From the NCBI GenBank assembly GCA_902789325.1, contig CADANN010000025.1, positions 1 to 64,000 of the forward strand: 64,000 nucleotides of DNA, given 5' to 3'. Below, piece after piece: positions 1 through 9,013 of the stretch. The DNA is from an uncultured Spirochaetaceae bacterium. Lineage in GTDB: Bacteria > Spirochaetota > Spirochaetia > Treponematales > Treponemataceae. A model generated the notes under the pieces. It did not search any database, was not told where the DNA came from, and saw only the letters and a list, made by a program, of their open reading frames with translations. Made by a program: the position numbers and the translations under genes. Position 1 is the first letter of the stretch. Each line of letters begins with the position of its first letter.

Positions 1-1032
1 AACGGCAGCTGCAGTAATTCCTCCAACCCAGCGCATAGGTCTGATGTTTGCAGAAAGGAAGGAAAGCATACCTGCCATTGTTGTGATTACTGTAAAGAAG
101 AGAGCCCAGCCGGAATCTCTGATTCCCATAACAATTGATTCTTTGCGCTGGCCTGTTTTTCTAAAGTACATCTTAAAGCTGTTGATGTAATGAACTGCAT
201 AACCAACCGCAAGTGCCATTGCAAGCAAAACTGTTACAAGAATCATTGTGTTATTACCTTTGATATTCAACCAGGCAGAAGCACCGAGGGTTGTACAAAG
301 GGCACCTAGAGTTGCGATTGAAGGAACAATAACTCCACGCAATGAGCGAATAAAAACAATCAGGAAGATAAGCATTACGATAAAGCCTAAAGCAATTCGG
401 CTTATACACTGCCAGACAATTGCTTTTTCCTCTTCGTATTCTGTGTAAGAAAGGCCCGCCGGGCGTATTTCCCATTTGTCTGATTTATATTTAGGGTCAT
501 TAAAAATTGCCATGGCAGGAGGAGCAATTTTTGCCATTGCCTGGTCGAGGTTTTCTTTATTTACAATAGACTCACGGCTCATAATAAAAGCCTTCTTTTC
601 TGCAAGCACTTTCGGATCAGTTGGAACACCATCTTCAAAAGGACTTGTGACTTCAAAGCCGTCTTCTGTTCCGACTGGAAGAGAAAGCTCCATTAAAGAA
701 GTAATACTTCCCGCATAAGGAACATTATTTAAAAGCTCGTCACCAAGCTCGTCGATCATATTCAAAACTTCCGGGTCAAAGACATCTTTTGCCTTGATAT
801 GGGCCAGAAGGCTGTCGGTTGAACCAAAAATACTTTCAAAGTGATCCTGGTTAACTTTTGTGGTTTCCCAGTCATCGAACCAGTCCTCTTCGCCATTATC
901 GAGTTTAAGGCGAGGAAGGCCCAGACTGCAAACTATTGTTAAAATTAACAAACCGATAAGGAAGCCCCATCGATGCTTTACTTCAAAACGACCGAATTTT
1001 TCAAACCAGTCGTTTATTTTCTTAACCTGCAT
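1..1032 (-). CDS. RND/MMPL-family exporter, N-terminal part (runs off the window)
   Basis: The open frame starts at ATG 1032 and continues past base 1, giving 344 codons. Residues about 18-40 form one membrane helix and about 40-215 a soluble periplasmic domain. Hydrophobic segments then follow, with a GYAVHYINSF segment typical of MMPL/HAE3-type RND proteins. The family exports lipids, sterols or hydrophobic compounds using the proton gradient. The gene is divergent from a TetR regulator and its promoter carries three TetR-type palindromes plus one GTTAGTN4ACTAAC metal box only 17 bp before the start codon. The substrate is unknown. The family call is firm; the metal link is inferred from the box. 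Confidence 0.8.
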   Translation of the reverse strand, partial: MQVKKINDWFEKFGRFEVKHRWGFLIGLLILTIVCSLGLPRLKLDNGEEDWFDDWETTKVNQDHFESIFGSTDSLLAHIKAKDVFDPEVLNMIDELGDELLNNVPYAGSITSLMELSLPVGTEDGFEVTSPFEDGVPTDPKVLAEKKAFIMSRESIVNKENLDQAMAKIAPPAMAIFNDPKYKSDKWEIRPAGLSYTEYEEEKAIVWQCISRIALGFIVMLIFLIVFIRSLRGVIVPSIATLGALCTTLGASAWLNIKGNNTMILVTVLLAMALAVGYAVHYINSFKMYFRKTGQRKESIVMGIRDSGWALFFTVITTMAGMLSFLSANIRPMRWVGGITAAAV

Positions 1033-1049
1033 AAAATCTCCTTTATCTC

Positions 1050-1065
1050 GTTAGTAAATACTAAC
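1050..1065. promoter_or_regulatory. GTTAGT-N4-ACTAAC metal box before the RND exporter
   Basis: GTTAGTAAATACTAAC is a perfect 6-4-6 dyad identical in its arms to boxes before both feo operons. It lies between the exporter start codon and the TetR palindromes, where a repressor could block the exporter transcript. Confidence 0.75.
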
Positions 1066-1071
1066 CTTTTT

Positions 1072-1157
1072 GATAACACTGTTATCGTTAACAGATAATA
1101 ATGATAACAGTGTTATCATGTCAATAGAATTTCGGAATTTTTGATAACATTGTTATC
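1072..1157. promoter_or_regulatory. Three TetR-type operators, GATAACA-N-TGTTATC
   Basis: Three 15-bp palindromes GATAACANTGTTATC lie at 1072-1086, 1103-1117 and 1143-1157, between the divergent exporter and TetR genes. The central base differs (C, G, T) while the 7-bp arms are identical, which is the pattern expected of operators for the adjacent TetR protein. A possible -35 TTGACT at 1166-1171 for the TetR gene follows directly. Confidence 0.8.
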
Positions 1158-1201
1158 ACTTTTCCTTGACTTTTCTCTATTTTTAATTGTAAACTTAGGT
1201 C

Positions 1202-1837
1202 ATGAGCGATGCATCCGCAGAAACAAAAAAGAAAATCCTCGAAAGTGCAATGGAAGAATTCCTTGAAAAAGGTTTTATGAATGCCTCACTGCGCACAATT
1301 GCCTCAAACGCAGGTCTTACCACAGGTGCAATGTACCGCCATTTTAAAGATAAGGATGCTCTTTTCTGTGCGCTTGTCGATGAGGCTATAGAAGTAACGA
1401 CAAAAGCAGTTATGATGGCAGATTCTTCTCATCATCTTGATTTAGAAAATATTGTTTCAGAAGAGCATTTTGAAAAAGAAGCAGAACAGACAAATGGACT
1501 TTTAAATTATATTTTTGATAATTTTGATGCTTTTACCTTACTGCTTACAAAAGCAGCCGGCAGCACGCACGAACATTTTCAGGAAGAAATCTGCGAACTC
1601 TACACTAAAAACTGCGAACAAACCTTCAACTGGATGTACAAAAATCAGATCTCAACAAAAAAAATCGACAAGATGACAGTTCACTTTATTGCATCAACTG
1701 TCATAAATGCCTTCGTAGAAATAATCACTCACAAAATGACAAAGAAGGCAGCTTTCCAATATATCGAAAATATCGAAGAATTTACCCGCTACGGAATGAT
1801 GCATATGATGGGCATTCCGTGCGAGCATGGCGAATAA
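1202..1837 (+). CDS. TetR/AcrR-family transcriptional repressor
   Basis: The 211-residue protein has the TetR helix-turn-helix at residues about 25-55 (ASLRTIASNAGLTTGAMYRHF), followed by an all-helical ligand domain that could not be assigned to a ligand. It is divergent from the RND exporter, and three identical-arm palindromes fill the gap, so local autoregulation and control of the exporter is the simplest reading. The ribosome site before ATG 1202 is weak (TTAGGT, 2 nt spacing). Its stop codon abuts the stop codon of the convergent ZIP gene with no spacer. Confidence 0.88.
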   Translation: MSDASAETKKKILESAMEEFLEKGFMNASLRTIASNAGLTTGAMYRHFKDKDALFCALVDEAIEVTTKAVMMADSSHHLDLENIVSEEHFEKEAEQTNGLLNYIFDNFDAFTLLLTKAAGSTHEHFQEEICELYTKNCEQTFNWMYKNQISTKKIDKMTVHFIASTVINAFVEIITHKMTKKAAFQYIENIEEFTRYGMMHMMGIPCEHGE

Positions 1838-2617
1838 TTATCCCAGGGCAACATCCAGAATCATCATTAAAGCAAAGCCAAGCATAAAGGTAATTGTACC
1901 CCAGTTGGAATGTTCGCCTTCTGCCATTTCTGGCACAAGTTCTTCTACCACAACATAAATCATAGCGCCGGCAGCAAAGCTTAAGAAATATGGAAGTACC
2001 GGCATAACAAGACTTGCAAGAAGAATCGTGAGGAAGCCGGCTACAGGTTCAACAACTCCAGAAAGCACTCCGTACCAGCAGGCTTTTCCTTTTGACAGGC
2101 CTTTTGAATGAAGCGGCATGGAGATGATTGCTCCTTCCGGGAAATTCTGAATTGCAATTCCAAGAGCAAGACTTAATGCACCAGCCTCAGTAATCTGTGC
2201 AGAACCAGAAGCCCAGCCCGCATACAAAATACCAACAGCCATTCCTTCAGGAATATTATGAAGAGTGACGGCAAGAACCATCATCGTTGTTTTCTGAAGC
2301 TTTGATTTTACACCTTCCTGAGTTTCATCAAGGTGCATATGAGGAACGGTTTTATCCAGGATCAGAAGGAAAATCATTCCAAGACAAAAACCAACGGCCG
2401 CAGGAATAAAGGCAAGCTTACCGCGGTCGCTGGACATTTCCATAGACGGGATTAAAAGGCTCCAGACAGAAGCGGCTACCATAACGCCAGCCGCAAAGCC
2501 TGAAAGCATTTTTTGAATGCGAGAGTCCAGCTCCTTTTTCATAAAGAAAACAAGAGCAGAACCAAGTGCTGTTCCTAAGAAAGGAATTAAAAGACCTTTG
2601 GCTATAATGTAGTTCAT
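1838..2617 (-). CDS. ZIP-family divalent metal transporter
   Basis: The 259-residue protein has about eight hydrophobic segments and both ZIP signatures: HNIPEGMAVG in helix 4 and QNFPEGAI in helix 5, which form the metal-binding centre. ZIP proteins of this length (ZupT/GufA group) import Zn, Fe or Mn. No GTTAGT box precedes it. A TATAAT at 2625-2630 (read on the minus strand) sits only about 8 bp before ATG 2617 and no ribosome site is visible, so the message may be leaderless. The exact metal is not predictable from sequence. Confidence 0.88.
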   Translation of the reverse strand: MNYIIAKGLLIPFLGTALGSALVFFMKKELDSRIQKMLSGFAAGVMVAASVWSLLIPSMEMSSDRGKLAFIPAAVGFCLGMIFLLILDKTVPHMHLDETQEGVKSKLQKTTMMVLAVTLHNIPEGMAVGILYAGWASGSAQITEAGALSLALGIAIQNFPEGAIISMPLHSKGLSKGKACWYGVLSGVVEPVAGFLTILLASLVMPVLPYFLSFAAGAMIYVVVEELVPEMAEGEHSNWGTITFMLGFALMMILDVALG

Positions 2618-2663
2618 AAATTACATTATAGCACAAAAAAACATAATGTCATTCTTCAGTTCA

Positions 2664-3941
2664 CTACAGCAAGCTTTCGACAAGAATGTATATTCTTCCT
2701 TCAAGCCCAAATGTTCCAAGTTTTGATGTTCTGCAGCCTTTTTTTATCTGAATATATGTATAACCGTTGATTTCCCAAACTGTATCAGTTGAGGCAGGAA
2801 CTTCACTAGATGATGAATCAAGACGATAATATGCTTTTGGTATATATGAATTATTAGGATTATTTACAGTCATATATCCAGTCTCATAAACAAGTTGTCC
2901 TACGGCAGTTAAATCATTATTAGATATATCATCTTCTTTAAATTCATATGTAATATCGGAATTGTTTACACGCAACGGATCGCTATTGCCATTTTCATCG
3001 ATAACATAAATATCGCAGATAGACTGGCAGGTATCTATCCTTATTAAATCATATAATTCAATAGTGTCATCATCTGCAAGAGGCTCGTCCTTATTCCACG
3101 TAATATCACCATTGAATGAAAAAGAGCCCTTATAAAATTTTTTATATTCATAATTATCATTCAAATAATCCTTAACCTTAACTGCGTTCTTTCTGTATAC
3201 ACAATTATAATATGGTTCCCTAAATGGGTGACTTTTTGTAACAGTATTTATGAACTTAATATCATACTTTTGACTAGACCAGGCTGTAGTTAAATCTACA
3301 AAGATTTTTTTACCCTGAAGTGGATCACCTGGATGCCACTGATCCCCTATTAAATTTGTTTCAGAATCAATGTAATAAACACTGCCAACTTCAAAAGGAC
3401 TGTAGCTGCGGCTTCTCAATTCATTATCAAAATTTACATTAGAAGTATCTAGAGGGTAAATATCTAAATTGCTGGAACCAAATCTGTAAATACTATTAGT
3501 ATCGCGGACTGTCCATTCTGTAAATCTTGGTGTAAGGTCTTCATTAATTTGGGTATAGGCAAAATAATTATAATAATTGTCTTCCCACTTAGAAGTTAAA
3601 GGCCCTGCGGTAAGAGGGGTGGTAAGCTCCGAGTCGCTATACCAGTTACCCGAAAAGTTTTTTATACCACTCGAAGTTACAAATGTGTTCATTTGATCAA
3701 GTATTTCGTCTGTAAGATTGTTATTATCAAGTTTTAAGATTACCTGATAAATTCCATAACCATCTTTATTTGGTGCACCTGGATACATAATATTACTTGA
3801 ATAATTGTCGCACTGATAATAGACAATTACACGTAATGCATGACCCAACTCTGCTGCTTCATTTGGTTTTTCACAACTAACAAATAAAAAGACTATGATA
3901 GCTGAAAGATGAAAGATGAAAGATGAAAGATGTTTTTTCAT
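2664..3941 (-). CDS. Hypothetical lipoprotein with a 7-bp tandem repeat in its signal peptide
   Basis: The 425-residue protein has a signal peptide ending in the lipobox LFVSC (Cys about 23), so it should be a lipid-anchored periplasmic or surface protein. The rest is rich in Tyr, Asn, Asp and Ser and I recognise no family. Codons 4-13 are built from four exact copies of the 7-bp unit GAAAGAT (3904-3931 on the plus strand). Because 7 is not a multiple of 3, loss or gain of one unit would shift the frame just after the start codon. The ribosome site AAAAGGGG precedes the start and a TATAAT is at 3969-3974 (minus). No neighbour suggests a function. Confidence 0.7.
   Translation of the reverse strand: MKKHLSSFIFHLSAIIVFLFVSCEKPNEAAELGHALRVIVYYQCDNYSSNIMYPGAPNKDGYGIYQVILKLDNNNLTDEILDQMNTFVTSSGIKNFSGNWYSDSELTTPLTAGPLTSKWEDNYYNYFAYTQINEDLTPRFTEWTVRDTNSIYRFGSSNLDIYPLDTSNVNFDNELRSRSYSPFEVGSVYYIDSETNLIGDQWHPGDPLQGKKIFVDLTTAWSSQKYDIKFINTVTKSHPFREPYYNCVYRKNAVKVKDYLNDNYEYKKFYKGSFSFNGDITWNKDEPLADDDTIELYDLIRIDTCQSICDIYVIDENGNSDPLRVNNSDITYEFKEDDISNNDLTAVGQLVYETGYMTVNNPNNSYIPKAYYRLDSSSSEVPASTDTVWEINGYTYIQIKKGCRTSKLGTFGLEGRIYILVESLL
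3904..3931. repeat. Four tandem copies of GAAAGAT
   Basis: Exact copies at 3904-3910, 3911-3917, 3918-3924 and 3925-3931, starting 8 bp inside the lipoprotein gene. A heptanucleotide tract at a 5' coding end is the classic arrangement for phase variation by slipped-strand mispairing. Confidence 0.9.
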
Positions 3942-4063
3942 TTTTTACCCCTTTTTAATTTTTTTTTAATTATAACATAAAATTAATTCTTTATAAGTGA
4001 AATGGGGGTAATTTTTTGTTATTTCGGAATTGTTAAACTCGCAACGACGGAAGGAGGAGAACC

Positions 4064-4109
4064 GTCATTGCGAGGAGCCTATAGATGCTGAAACAAGTTC
4101 AGCATGACA
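4064..4109. repeat. Dispersed palindromic repeat, CTGAA type, next to a partial CGTCATTGCGAGGAGC repeat
   Basis: Bases 4083-4109 read, on the minus strand, TGTCAT-GCTGAA-CTTG-TTTCAGC-ATCT, the same element found at 5900 and 22992. Just before it (4063-4078) is the start of a CGTCATTGCGAGGAGC element, another common bacterial intergenic palindrome, here cut short. The pair lies directly after the ABC gene stop codon at 4113. Confidence 0.8.
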
Positions 4110-4112
4110 TAG

Positions 4113-5879
4113 TTAAAGTTTCCAAGAAACGGCTTCTTTGCGGGAATCTATAAAACGCGCGTAGATTCCGCCCTTGGCAACGAGTTCATCGTGCTTGCCC
4201 TGTTCTGCTATGCGGCCTTTGTCTATTACGACAATCTGGTCTGCATTGCGAACGGTCTTTAAGCGGTGGGCAATCATGATAACTGTTTTTTCGCGGGTGA
4301 GTTCTTCAATGGCCTTCATAAGGTCGCGTTCGTTTTCCGGGTCTACGTTTGCTGTAGCTTCATCAAGAATGATGATTGGAGAATCCTTCATGATGGCACG
4401 GGCAATTGAGATACGCTGACGTTCTCCGCCAGAAAGGCTTGCTCCTCCCTCACCGATAACTGTGTCGTAACCTTGTGGCAGCTGGCTGATAAATTCGTGA
4501 CAGCAGGCTTTCTTTGCTGCAGCGATAACTTTTTCCATTGGAGCTTCTGGCTGGCCAAAGCGGATATTGTTTGCGATTGTGTCGTGGAAGAGATAAACAT
4601 TCTGGAAAACAAAGCTGTAGTTTTTCATGAGGTTATCCATGCTGTAGTCGCGGACATCTTTTCCATCGAGAGTGACAGTACCTTTGTCTACATCCCAGAA
4701 GCGGGCAAGAAGATGACAGAAGGTTGTCTTTCCACCACCACTCGGGCCGACAATTGCGGTTGTACTGTGCTCTGGAATCGAGAGAGAAATGTTGTCGATA
4801 ATTTTGCGCTTGTCGTAGGCGAAGTCGACATTGTTTGCCTGGATGAGGGGAGACCCTGAAACAAGTTCAGGGTGATGAGTATTGTCTTTACCCTCGATAT
4901 CCATAGTAGGCAGAGCGAGAATCTTGCTGGCTTTTGTTACACCAAGGTCAATTACACGCAGGAGTGCTGAATAGTTTCCGCCGGCTTCGAGGGCGTTGAA
5001 GAGCATGAAAGAACAAACAAGCATTGTCGCACAGTCTGCGAGAGCCATAGTGCCAGCAAGATAAAAATACAAGGAAGTAATCATCATCGCAACGCCGCTG
5101 AGTTTTGCAACTAACGACTGGATGTTTGATACAGGGATACAGCGCATCTCCATTTTTATCAGAGTCTTTTTTCTGCGGTTGATAACATCGTTGAGTTCGC
5201 GGCTTCTCTTACCAACAAGGTTGTAAGCTTTAACTTCTGCGATTCCCTGAATGTATTCCAGAACCTTTCCGATTTCTGCTGCATCGTCGCGGATTTTATC
5301 TGCAGAAATATTTTTTACTGCAAAGCGCATGAAAAAGTTTACGAACTCAAAAAGAGCAAAACCTGCAAGACCAACAAGTGCAATTCTCCAGTCAAAGAAG
5401 AAGAGCATTACGATAATGAGGGAAGTATCGAGCAGGCCTTGGAAAACCATCATAACCGCACGGGTTGCAACGTCACCAACAGACTCCATCGTGTTAGTTG
5501 TAACTGATGTAATTTCACCAAGACTGTTTTCATTGAAATAACCCATTGGAAGATAGCGGAGATGCTCAGCGATTTCGATACGCTTTTTAGCGCAGGTTCT
5601 GTAGCCGCCTTCACACTGCCACATAGCGGTAACCTTACGGGTAACGATTCCGCCAATCATACTTACACACATAATGCCGAAGGAAAGCCAGATTGTTTTT
5701 GTTTCAAAAGGCTGTCCATCAATTGCAGTTCCAATAACTCCGCGGAGCATAACGGCAACCGCACCAATTCTAAATGCCATAAAAAGCGAATTGAAGATTC
5801 CGACAATAATCGAACCTGTAAACTTCTTACGGTTTTCTTCATCACAGAATTTGAAAAATTTTATTAACGTACTAAACAT
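4113..5879 (-). CDS. Exporter-fold ABC half-transporter, YbtQ/IrtB-like (pair 1, second gene)
   Basis: The 588-residue protein has six membrane helices followed by an ATPase domain with Walker A GPSGGGKTT (about residue 378), signature LSGGERQR (about 481), Walker B IIILDEAT and an H-loop AHR. It pairs with the upstream gene at 5973-7781 as a heterodimer. YbtPQ/IrtAB-type dimers have an exporter fold but import metal-siderophore complexes. I start it at ATG 5879, preceded by AGGAG at about 5886-5890. A longer frame from 5924 would begin inside a palindromic repeat and is rejected. Residues about 334-343 (HHPELVSGSP) are encoded by an inserted copy of that repeat in the linker before the ATPase domain. 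Confidence 0.88.
   Translation of the reverse strand: MFSTLIKFFKFCDEENRKKFTGSIIVGIFNSLFMAFRIGAVAVMLRGVIGTAIDGQPFETKTIWLSFGIMCVSMIGGIVTRKVTAMWQCEGGYRTCAKKRIEIAEHLRYLPMGYFNENSLGEITSVTTNTMESVGDVATRAVMMVFQGLLDTSLIIVMLFFFDWRIALVGLAGFALFEFVNFFMRFAVKNISADKIRDDAAEIGKVLEYIQGIAEVKAYNLVGKRSRELNDVINRRKKTLIKMEMRCIPVSNIQSLVAKLSGVAMMITSLYFYLAGTMALADCATMLVCSFMLFNALEAGGNYSALLRVIDLGVTKASKILALPTMDIEGKDNTHHPELVSGSPLIQANNVDFAYDKRKIIDNISLSIPEHSTTAIVGPSGGGKTTFCHLLARFWDVDKGTVTLDGKDVRDYSMDNLMKNYSFVFQNVYLFHDTIANNIRFGQPEAPMEKVIAAAKKACCHEFISQLPQGYDTVIGEGGASLSGGERQRISIARAIMKDSPIIILDEATANVDPENERDLMKAIEELTREKTVIMIAHRLKTVRNADQIVVIDKGRIAEQGKHDELVAKGGIYARFIDSRKEAVSWKL
4851..4877. repeat. Palindromic repeat copy inside the ABC gene, in frame
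   Basis: The copy reads AGACCCTGAAACAAGTTCAG then GGTGATG, the inverted form of the CTTG palindrome. It adds the peptide HPELVSGS to the linker between the membrane and ATPase domains without breaking the frame. Confidence 0.85.
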
Positions 5880-5899
5880 TTTATTTCTCCTAAAATGTA

Positions 5900-5963
5900 T
5901 GTCATGCTGAACTTGTTTCAGCATCTCTTTTAATGGAGACCCTGAAACAAGTTCAGGGTGACG
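5900..5963. repeat. Inverted pair of CTTG palindromes between two ABC genes
   Basis: Copy one is 5900-5926 (TGTCATGCTGAACTTG then TTTCAGCATCT) and copy two, inverted, is 5937-5963. The whole unit is 64 bp, the same length and order as the unit at 22992-23055. It fills the gap between the two half-transporter genes. Confidence 0.88.
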
Positions 5964-5972
5964 TTTTTCATT

Positions 5973-7781
5973 TTATTCATCCTTTGAATCAATGTGGGCA
6001 GCCCACATATCAGCATAGAGCCCCTTCTGAGCCAGTAACTCATCGTGTGTTCCTTCGCTGTCGATAACGCCATCTTTGATTACAAAAAGCTTGTCTGCGT
6101 CTTTTACAGTTGAAAGACGGTGTGCAATAACAATCAGAGTCTTTCCCTTTACAAGCTGGGCAACAGACTTCTGAATGATTGCTTCGTTTTCCGGATCGGT
6201 GTAGGCTGTAGCCTCATCCAGAATTACAATTGGCGCATCCTTCATCATGGCACGGGCAATTGCAATTCGCTGACGTTCACCGCCGCTGAGGTGAGCACCA
6301 CTTCCACCAACGACTGTATCAAAGCCATTTTCAAGCGACATGATAAAATCATAACAGCCAGCCTTGCGGGCAATTTCTTCAACCTCTGCATCTGTCGCAT
6401 TCTGGCGGCCAAGGCGGATATTCTCACGAACACTCATATCGAATAAAAAGTTATCCTGGGAAACATATGCAACACGGCTGTTGTATTCCTGCAGTGACAA
6501 ATCTTTAATGTTTACTCCACCGATTTCAACCGAACCGGAATCAACATCCCAGAGAGAAGCGATAAGACGGGCGATTGTAGATTTACCTGAACCGCTCGGT
6601 CCAACAAAGGCGGTATAGCTGCCCTGAGGAAGACTCATATTAATGCCGTGGAGAATCTCTTTCTTTTCTTCTCCTTCTATTCCCTTGTGATAGCTAAACC
6701 TAACATCCTTAAGCACAATTGAATTATCAACCGGCTTCTTTACATCTTCTGCAGGGCGCTCAAGTTCATCCAGAGTCATGATAGAACCAACTTCACCGAA
6801 AATCGCACCGGCCTTGGCAATATCATCATGATAAGTAAAGGCAATCAGGAAAGGCTGAATGGCACTGACTGCAAGAACAATCACTGTGATAAAGAGTGAA
6901 GCATCAATGGCTCCGCGAAGGAACATAAAGCCGCCAATCGGAAGAAGTGAGAAAAGCAAAGTAGGAGTTACTACAGTTGCAACGGCATGAGGCCAGATAC
7001 AGTCGCGCATCCATTCAACGTAGCAGGCAGAACCTTCCTGAGCCGCAACAACAAAGCGCTCGTAACTTGATTTAGATTTTCCAAAAGCTTTAATAACTTC
7101 AATACCATTGATGTATTCAACAGCGGTATCGTTCAAAGCCTTTGTCTTATCAAGAGCATACTTAAAGCGGGCTTCACCATCCTTCAGCATAAAGCACATT
7201 GCAATTACACCAATCGGCAAAACAGCCATACAGGCAAGAGCAAGACGCCAGTCCAAGACGAAAAGATAAACAACAAGAACAATCGAAAGAATGATGTTCG
7301 AAGTATATTCAGGAACAATATGTGCAAGTGTTGTTTCCATACTGTCGATACGCTCAATGATAATGCTTTTGAGTGAGCCCGACGGCATATCAAGAACAGT
7401 ACCAAGCGGAAGACGAGTCAGCTTGTCGCACATAGATTTTCTGATGTTACCAAGCAGATTAAAGGTTGCAATATGACTCATGCTAGTAGAAATTGCATGA
7501 AAGAGCACATTTCCAAACCAGAACAAAGCCGTAATTCCACATTCCTGCAAAAACAGCTGCCAGTCACGAACGCCAGCCAGAAGCTGCTGAACAATCCGTG
7601 CAATAATAAAATATGGTGCAATACAGCAAGCCACACTCAACAGGGCAAAAAATACACTAACGATGTACTGTCCTTTTTTACTTCCTGCAAAATAAAAAAT
7701 CCAGCTGATAAGACCGCGATGTGCGTTCTTAAAACTTGCAGACTTTTTAGGAACAGGACGATTACTTTTGTTATTAGACAT
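5973..7781 (-). CDS. Exporter-fold ABC half-transporter, YbtP/IrtA-like (pair 1, first gene)
   Basis: The 602-residue protein has six membrane helices and an ATPase domain with Walker A GPSGSGKST (about residue 393), signature LSGGERQR (about 497), Walker B IVILDEAT and H-loop AHR. It is transcribed first in the pair, with two GTTAGTN4ACTAAC boxes 14-75 bp before its start, so the pair is probably repressed when metal is plentiful. By analogy with YbtPQ it would take in metal bound to a small chelator, but an export role cannot be excluded from sequence alone. It has a Lys/Arg/Ser-rich extension of about 25 residues before the first helix. Confidence 0.88.
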   Translation of the reverse strand: MSNNKSNRPVPKKSASFKNAHRGLISWIFYFAGSKKGQYIVSVFFALLSVACCIAPYFIIARIVQQLLAGVRDWQLFLQECGITALFWFGNVLFHAISTSMSHIATFNLLGNIRKSMCDKLTRLPLGTVLDMPSGSLKSIIIERIDSMETTLAHIVPEYTSNIILSIVLVVYLFVLDWRLALACMAVLPIGVIAMCFMLKDGEARFKYALDKTKALNDTAVEYINGIEVIKAFGKSKSSYERFVVAAQEGSACYVEWMRDCIWPHAVATVVTPTLLFSLLPIGGFMFLRGAIDASLFITVIVLAVSAIQPFLIAFTYHDDIAKAGAIFGEVGSIMTLDELERPAEDVKKPVDNSIVLKDVRFSYHKGIEGEEKKEILHGINMSLPQGSYTAFVGPSGSGKSTIARLIASLWDVDSGSVEIGGVNIKDLSLQEYNSRVAYVSQDNFLFDMSVRENIRLGRQNATDAEVEEIARKAGCYDFIMSLENGFDTVVGGSGAHLSGGERQRIAIARAMMKDAPIVILDEATAYTDPENEAIIQKSVAQLVKGKTLIVIAHRLSTVKDADKLFVIKDGVIDSEGTHDELLAQKGLYADMWAAHIDSKDE

Positions 7782-7794
7782 ATAAACCTCTTCT

Positions 7795-7856
7795 GTTAGT
7801 AAAAACTAACTTAATAAATTAAGATAAAAATCTGTTATAAATTAGTCAAGACTAAC
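7795..7856. promoter_or_regulatory. Two metal boxes before ABC pair 1
   Basis: GTTAGTAAAAACTAAC at 7795-7810 (perfect) and ATTAGTCAAGACTAAC at 7841-7856 (one arm base changed). Centre-to-centre spacing is 46 bp. They flank the expected promoter of the gene starting at 7781. Confidence 0.82.
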
Positions 7857-7924
7857 ATATCTGTTTTCAAAAATTTAAATTGCAGATTGGAGTGAATTAT
7901 GCAGGATGGAGTGTTTTATAACAA

Positions 7925-7957
7925 AAAACCGGCTGTATGATAGGTTACAGCCGGAAA
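7925..7957 (-). terminator. Intrinsic terminator after the outer-membrane protein gene
   Basis: CCGGCTGTA and TACAGCCGG form a stem around a short loop. Read on the minus strand it is followed by a T-rich run (GGTTTTTTG), 40 bp after the stop codon at 7994. Confidence 0.8.
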
Positions 7958-7993
7958 AAGTGTGGACTTAATCTTTTGATTTCTTATATGACT

Positions 7994-9001
7994 TTAGAAA
8001 ACATATTTCCAGTAAACAGGGAATGAAATGTTTTTAGCTTCTTTCATGATATTTACATAAAGGCCACCACCAACAGTGTTATGTTCATTAAACATATAAC
8101 CTACTGAAGGATTGATTCCGATACACCATGAATCATCATTATCAAAATCATTTGTGAAGCATCCATAAAGGCTTGCAAAGAATGGTTCAGTAATGTAATA
8201 AGTTACGTTAGCTGCTGTATAAAGTTCATTTGAATCATCTTCATCACCACCAACTGCATAAACTGCATCTACGTAAATACCAATTGCATCTTTATTGTAC
8301 ATAACTGCAGCATTGATAAGATTTCCAGCAATATTGAAATCTTCGATTTCACCGTTATGAGTAAAACCAGCGTTCAATGTAAGACCTTCAACTCCTGTAA
8401 ATGATGCATAAGCACCGATTGTGCGATCATCAGAAGCAACGTTGCGGAAAGCTGCTCCGAAAGCAAGCATTTCACCTACTGTGTATTCTGCTCCAAAATT
8501 TACGAGAGGTTTTGTATCATCTTTACCAAGGTAAGAAATGAAATCAACGCCACCAGAAATTACAAAACCTTCGAGAGGATAAATGAAAAGCCCAAGGTCA
8601 CTTCCGAAATTAGATGCATCTATTTCTTTATCAAGACAAGGCAAGAAAGAACCTGCAACATTATATCCTTTGTGGAATCCAATACCTACTAATGAAACAG
8701 GACGGAACTCAATGAAATAATCATCTACAAAAGCATCAGAACCAATAGCAAGAGAATCATCAGAGTCCTGAATAACTTCTGTAATGAGCTTTACTCCCAT
8801 ATCAAGTTTTTCAGAACTATATTCTGCTTTTGCTTCGTTTTTAATTCCAGCAAAAGAAGATTCTGTATTGTCATCTGTAATATCAATACTTACGAGACCA
8901 GACGAAAGTTTGTTTTCAAATGTCACTTCCTGTGCAAATGAAAGGGCTGCGGTGAAAGCACACAATGCGGCTGTAATCACCAATTTCTTTGATTTAATCA
9001 T
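7994..9001 (-). CDS. Predicted outer-membrane beta-barrel (porin-like) protein
   Basis: The 335-residue protein starts with a signal peptide cut after AALSFAQ. The mature part has alternating strands rich in Gly, Asp and aromatic residues and ends in WKYVF, a terminal Phe typical of outer-membrane barrels. No named family is recognised; treponemal barrel or sheath proteins of this size are the nearest guess. Two perfect GTTAGTN4ACTAAC boxes lie in its 88-bp leader, so it is a strong member of the metal regulon and may pass metal or metallophore through the outer membrane. A rho-independent terminator follows the gene. Confidence 0.68.
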   Translation of the reverse strand: MIKSKKLVITAALCAFTAALSFAQEVTFENKLSSGLVSIDITDDNTESSFAGIKNEAKAEYSSEKLDMGVKLITEVIQDSDDSLAIGSDAFVDDYFIEFRPVSLVGIGFHKGYNVAGSFLPCLDKEIDASNFGSDLGLFIYPLEGFVISGGVDFISYLGKDDTKPLVNFGAEYTVGEMLAFGAAFRNVASDDRTIGAYASFTGVEGLTLNAGFTHNGEIEDFNIAGNLINAAVMYNKDAIGIYVDAVYAVGGDEDDSNELYTAANVTYYITEPFFASLYGCFTNDFDNDDSWCIGINPSVGYMFNEHNTVGGGLYVNIMKEAKNISFPVYWKYVF

Positions 9002-9013
9002 TTTAACTCCTGT

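Noticed and set aside
4473-4859. A 128-codon plus-strand frame opposite the first ABC gene
   Set aside because: The minus-strand ATPase motifs are intact here, so the plus frame is a shadow.
5880-5924. A longer N-terminus for the ABC protein ending at 4113
   Set aside because: The extra residues (MLKQVQHD...) come from a palindromic repeat, and a proper AGGAG site lies before ATG 5879.
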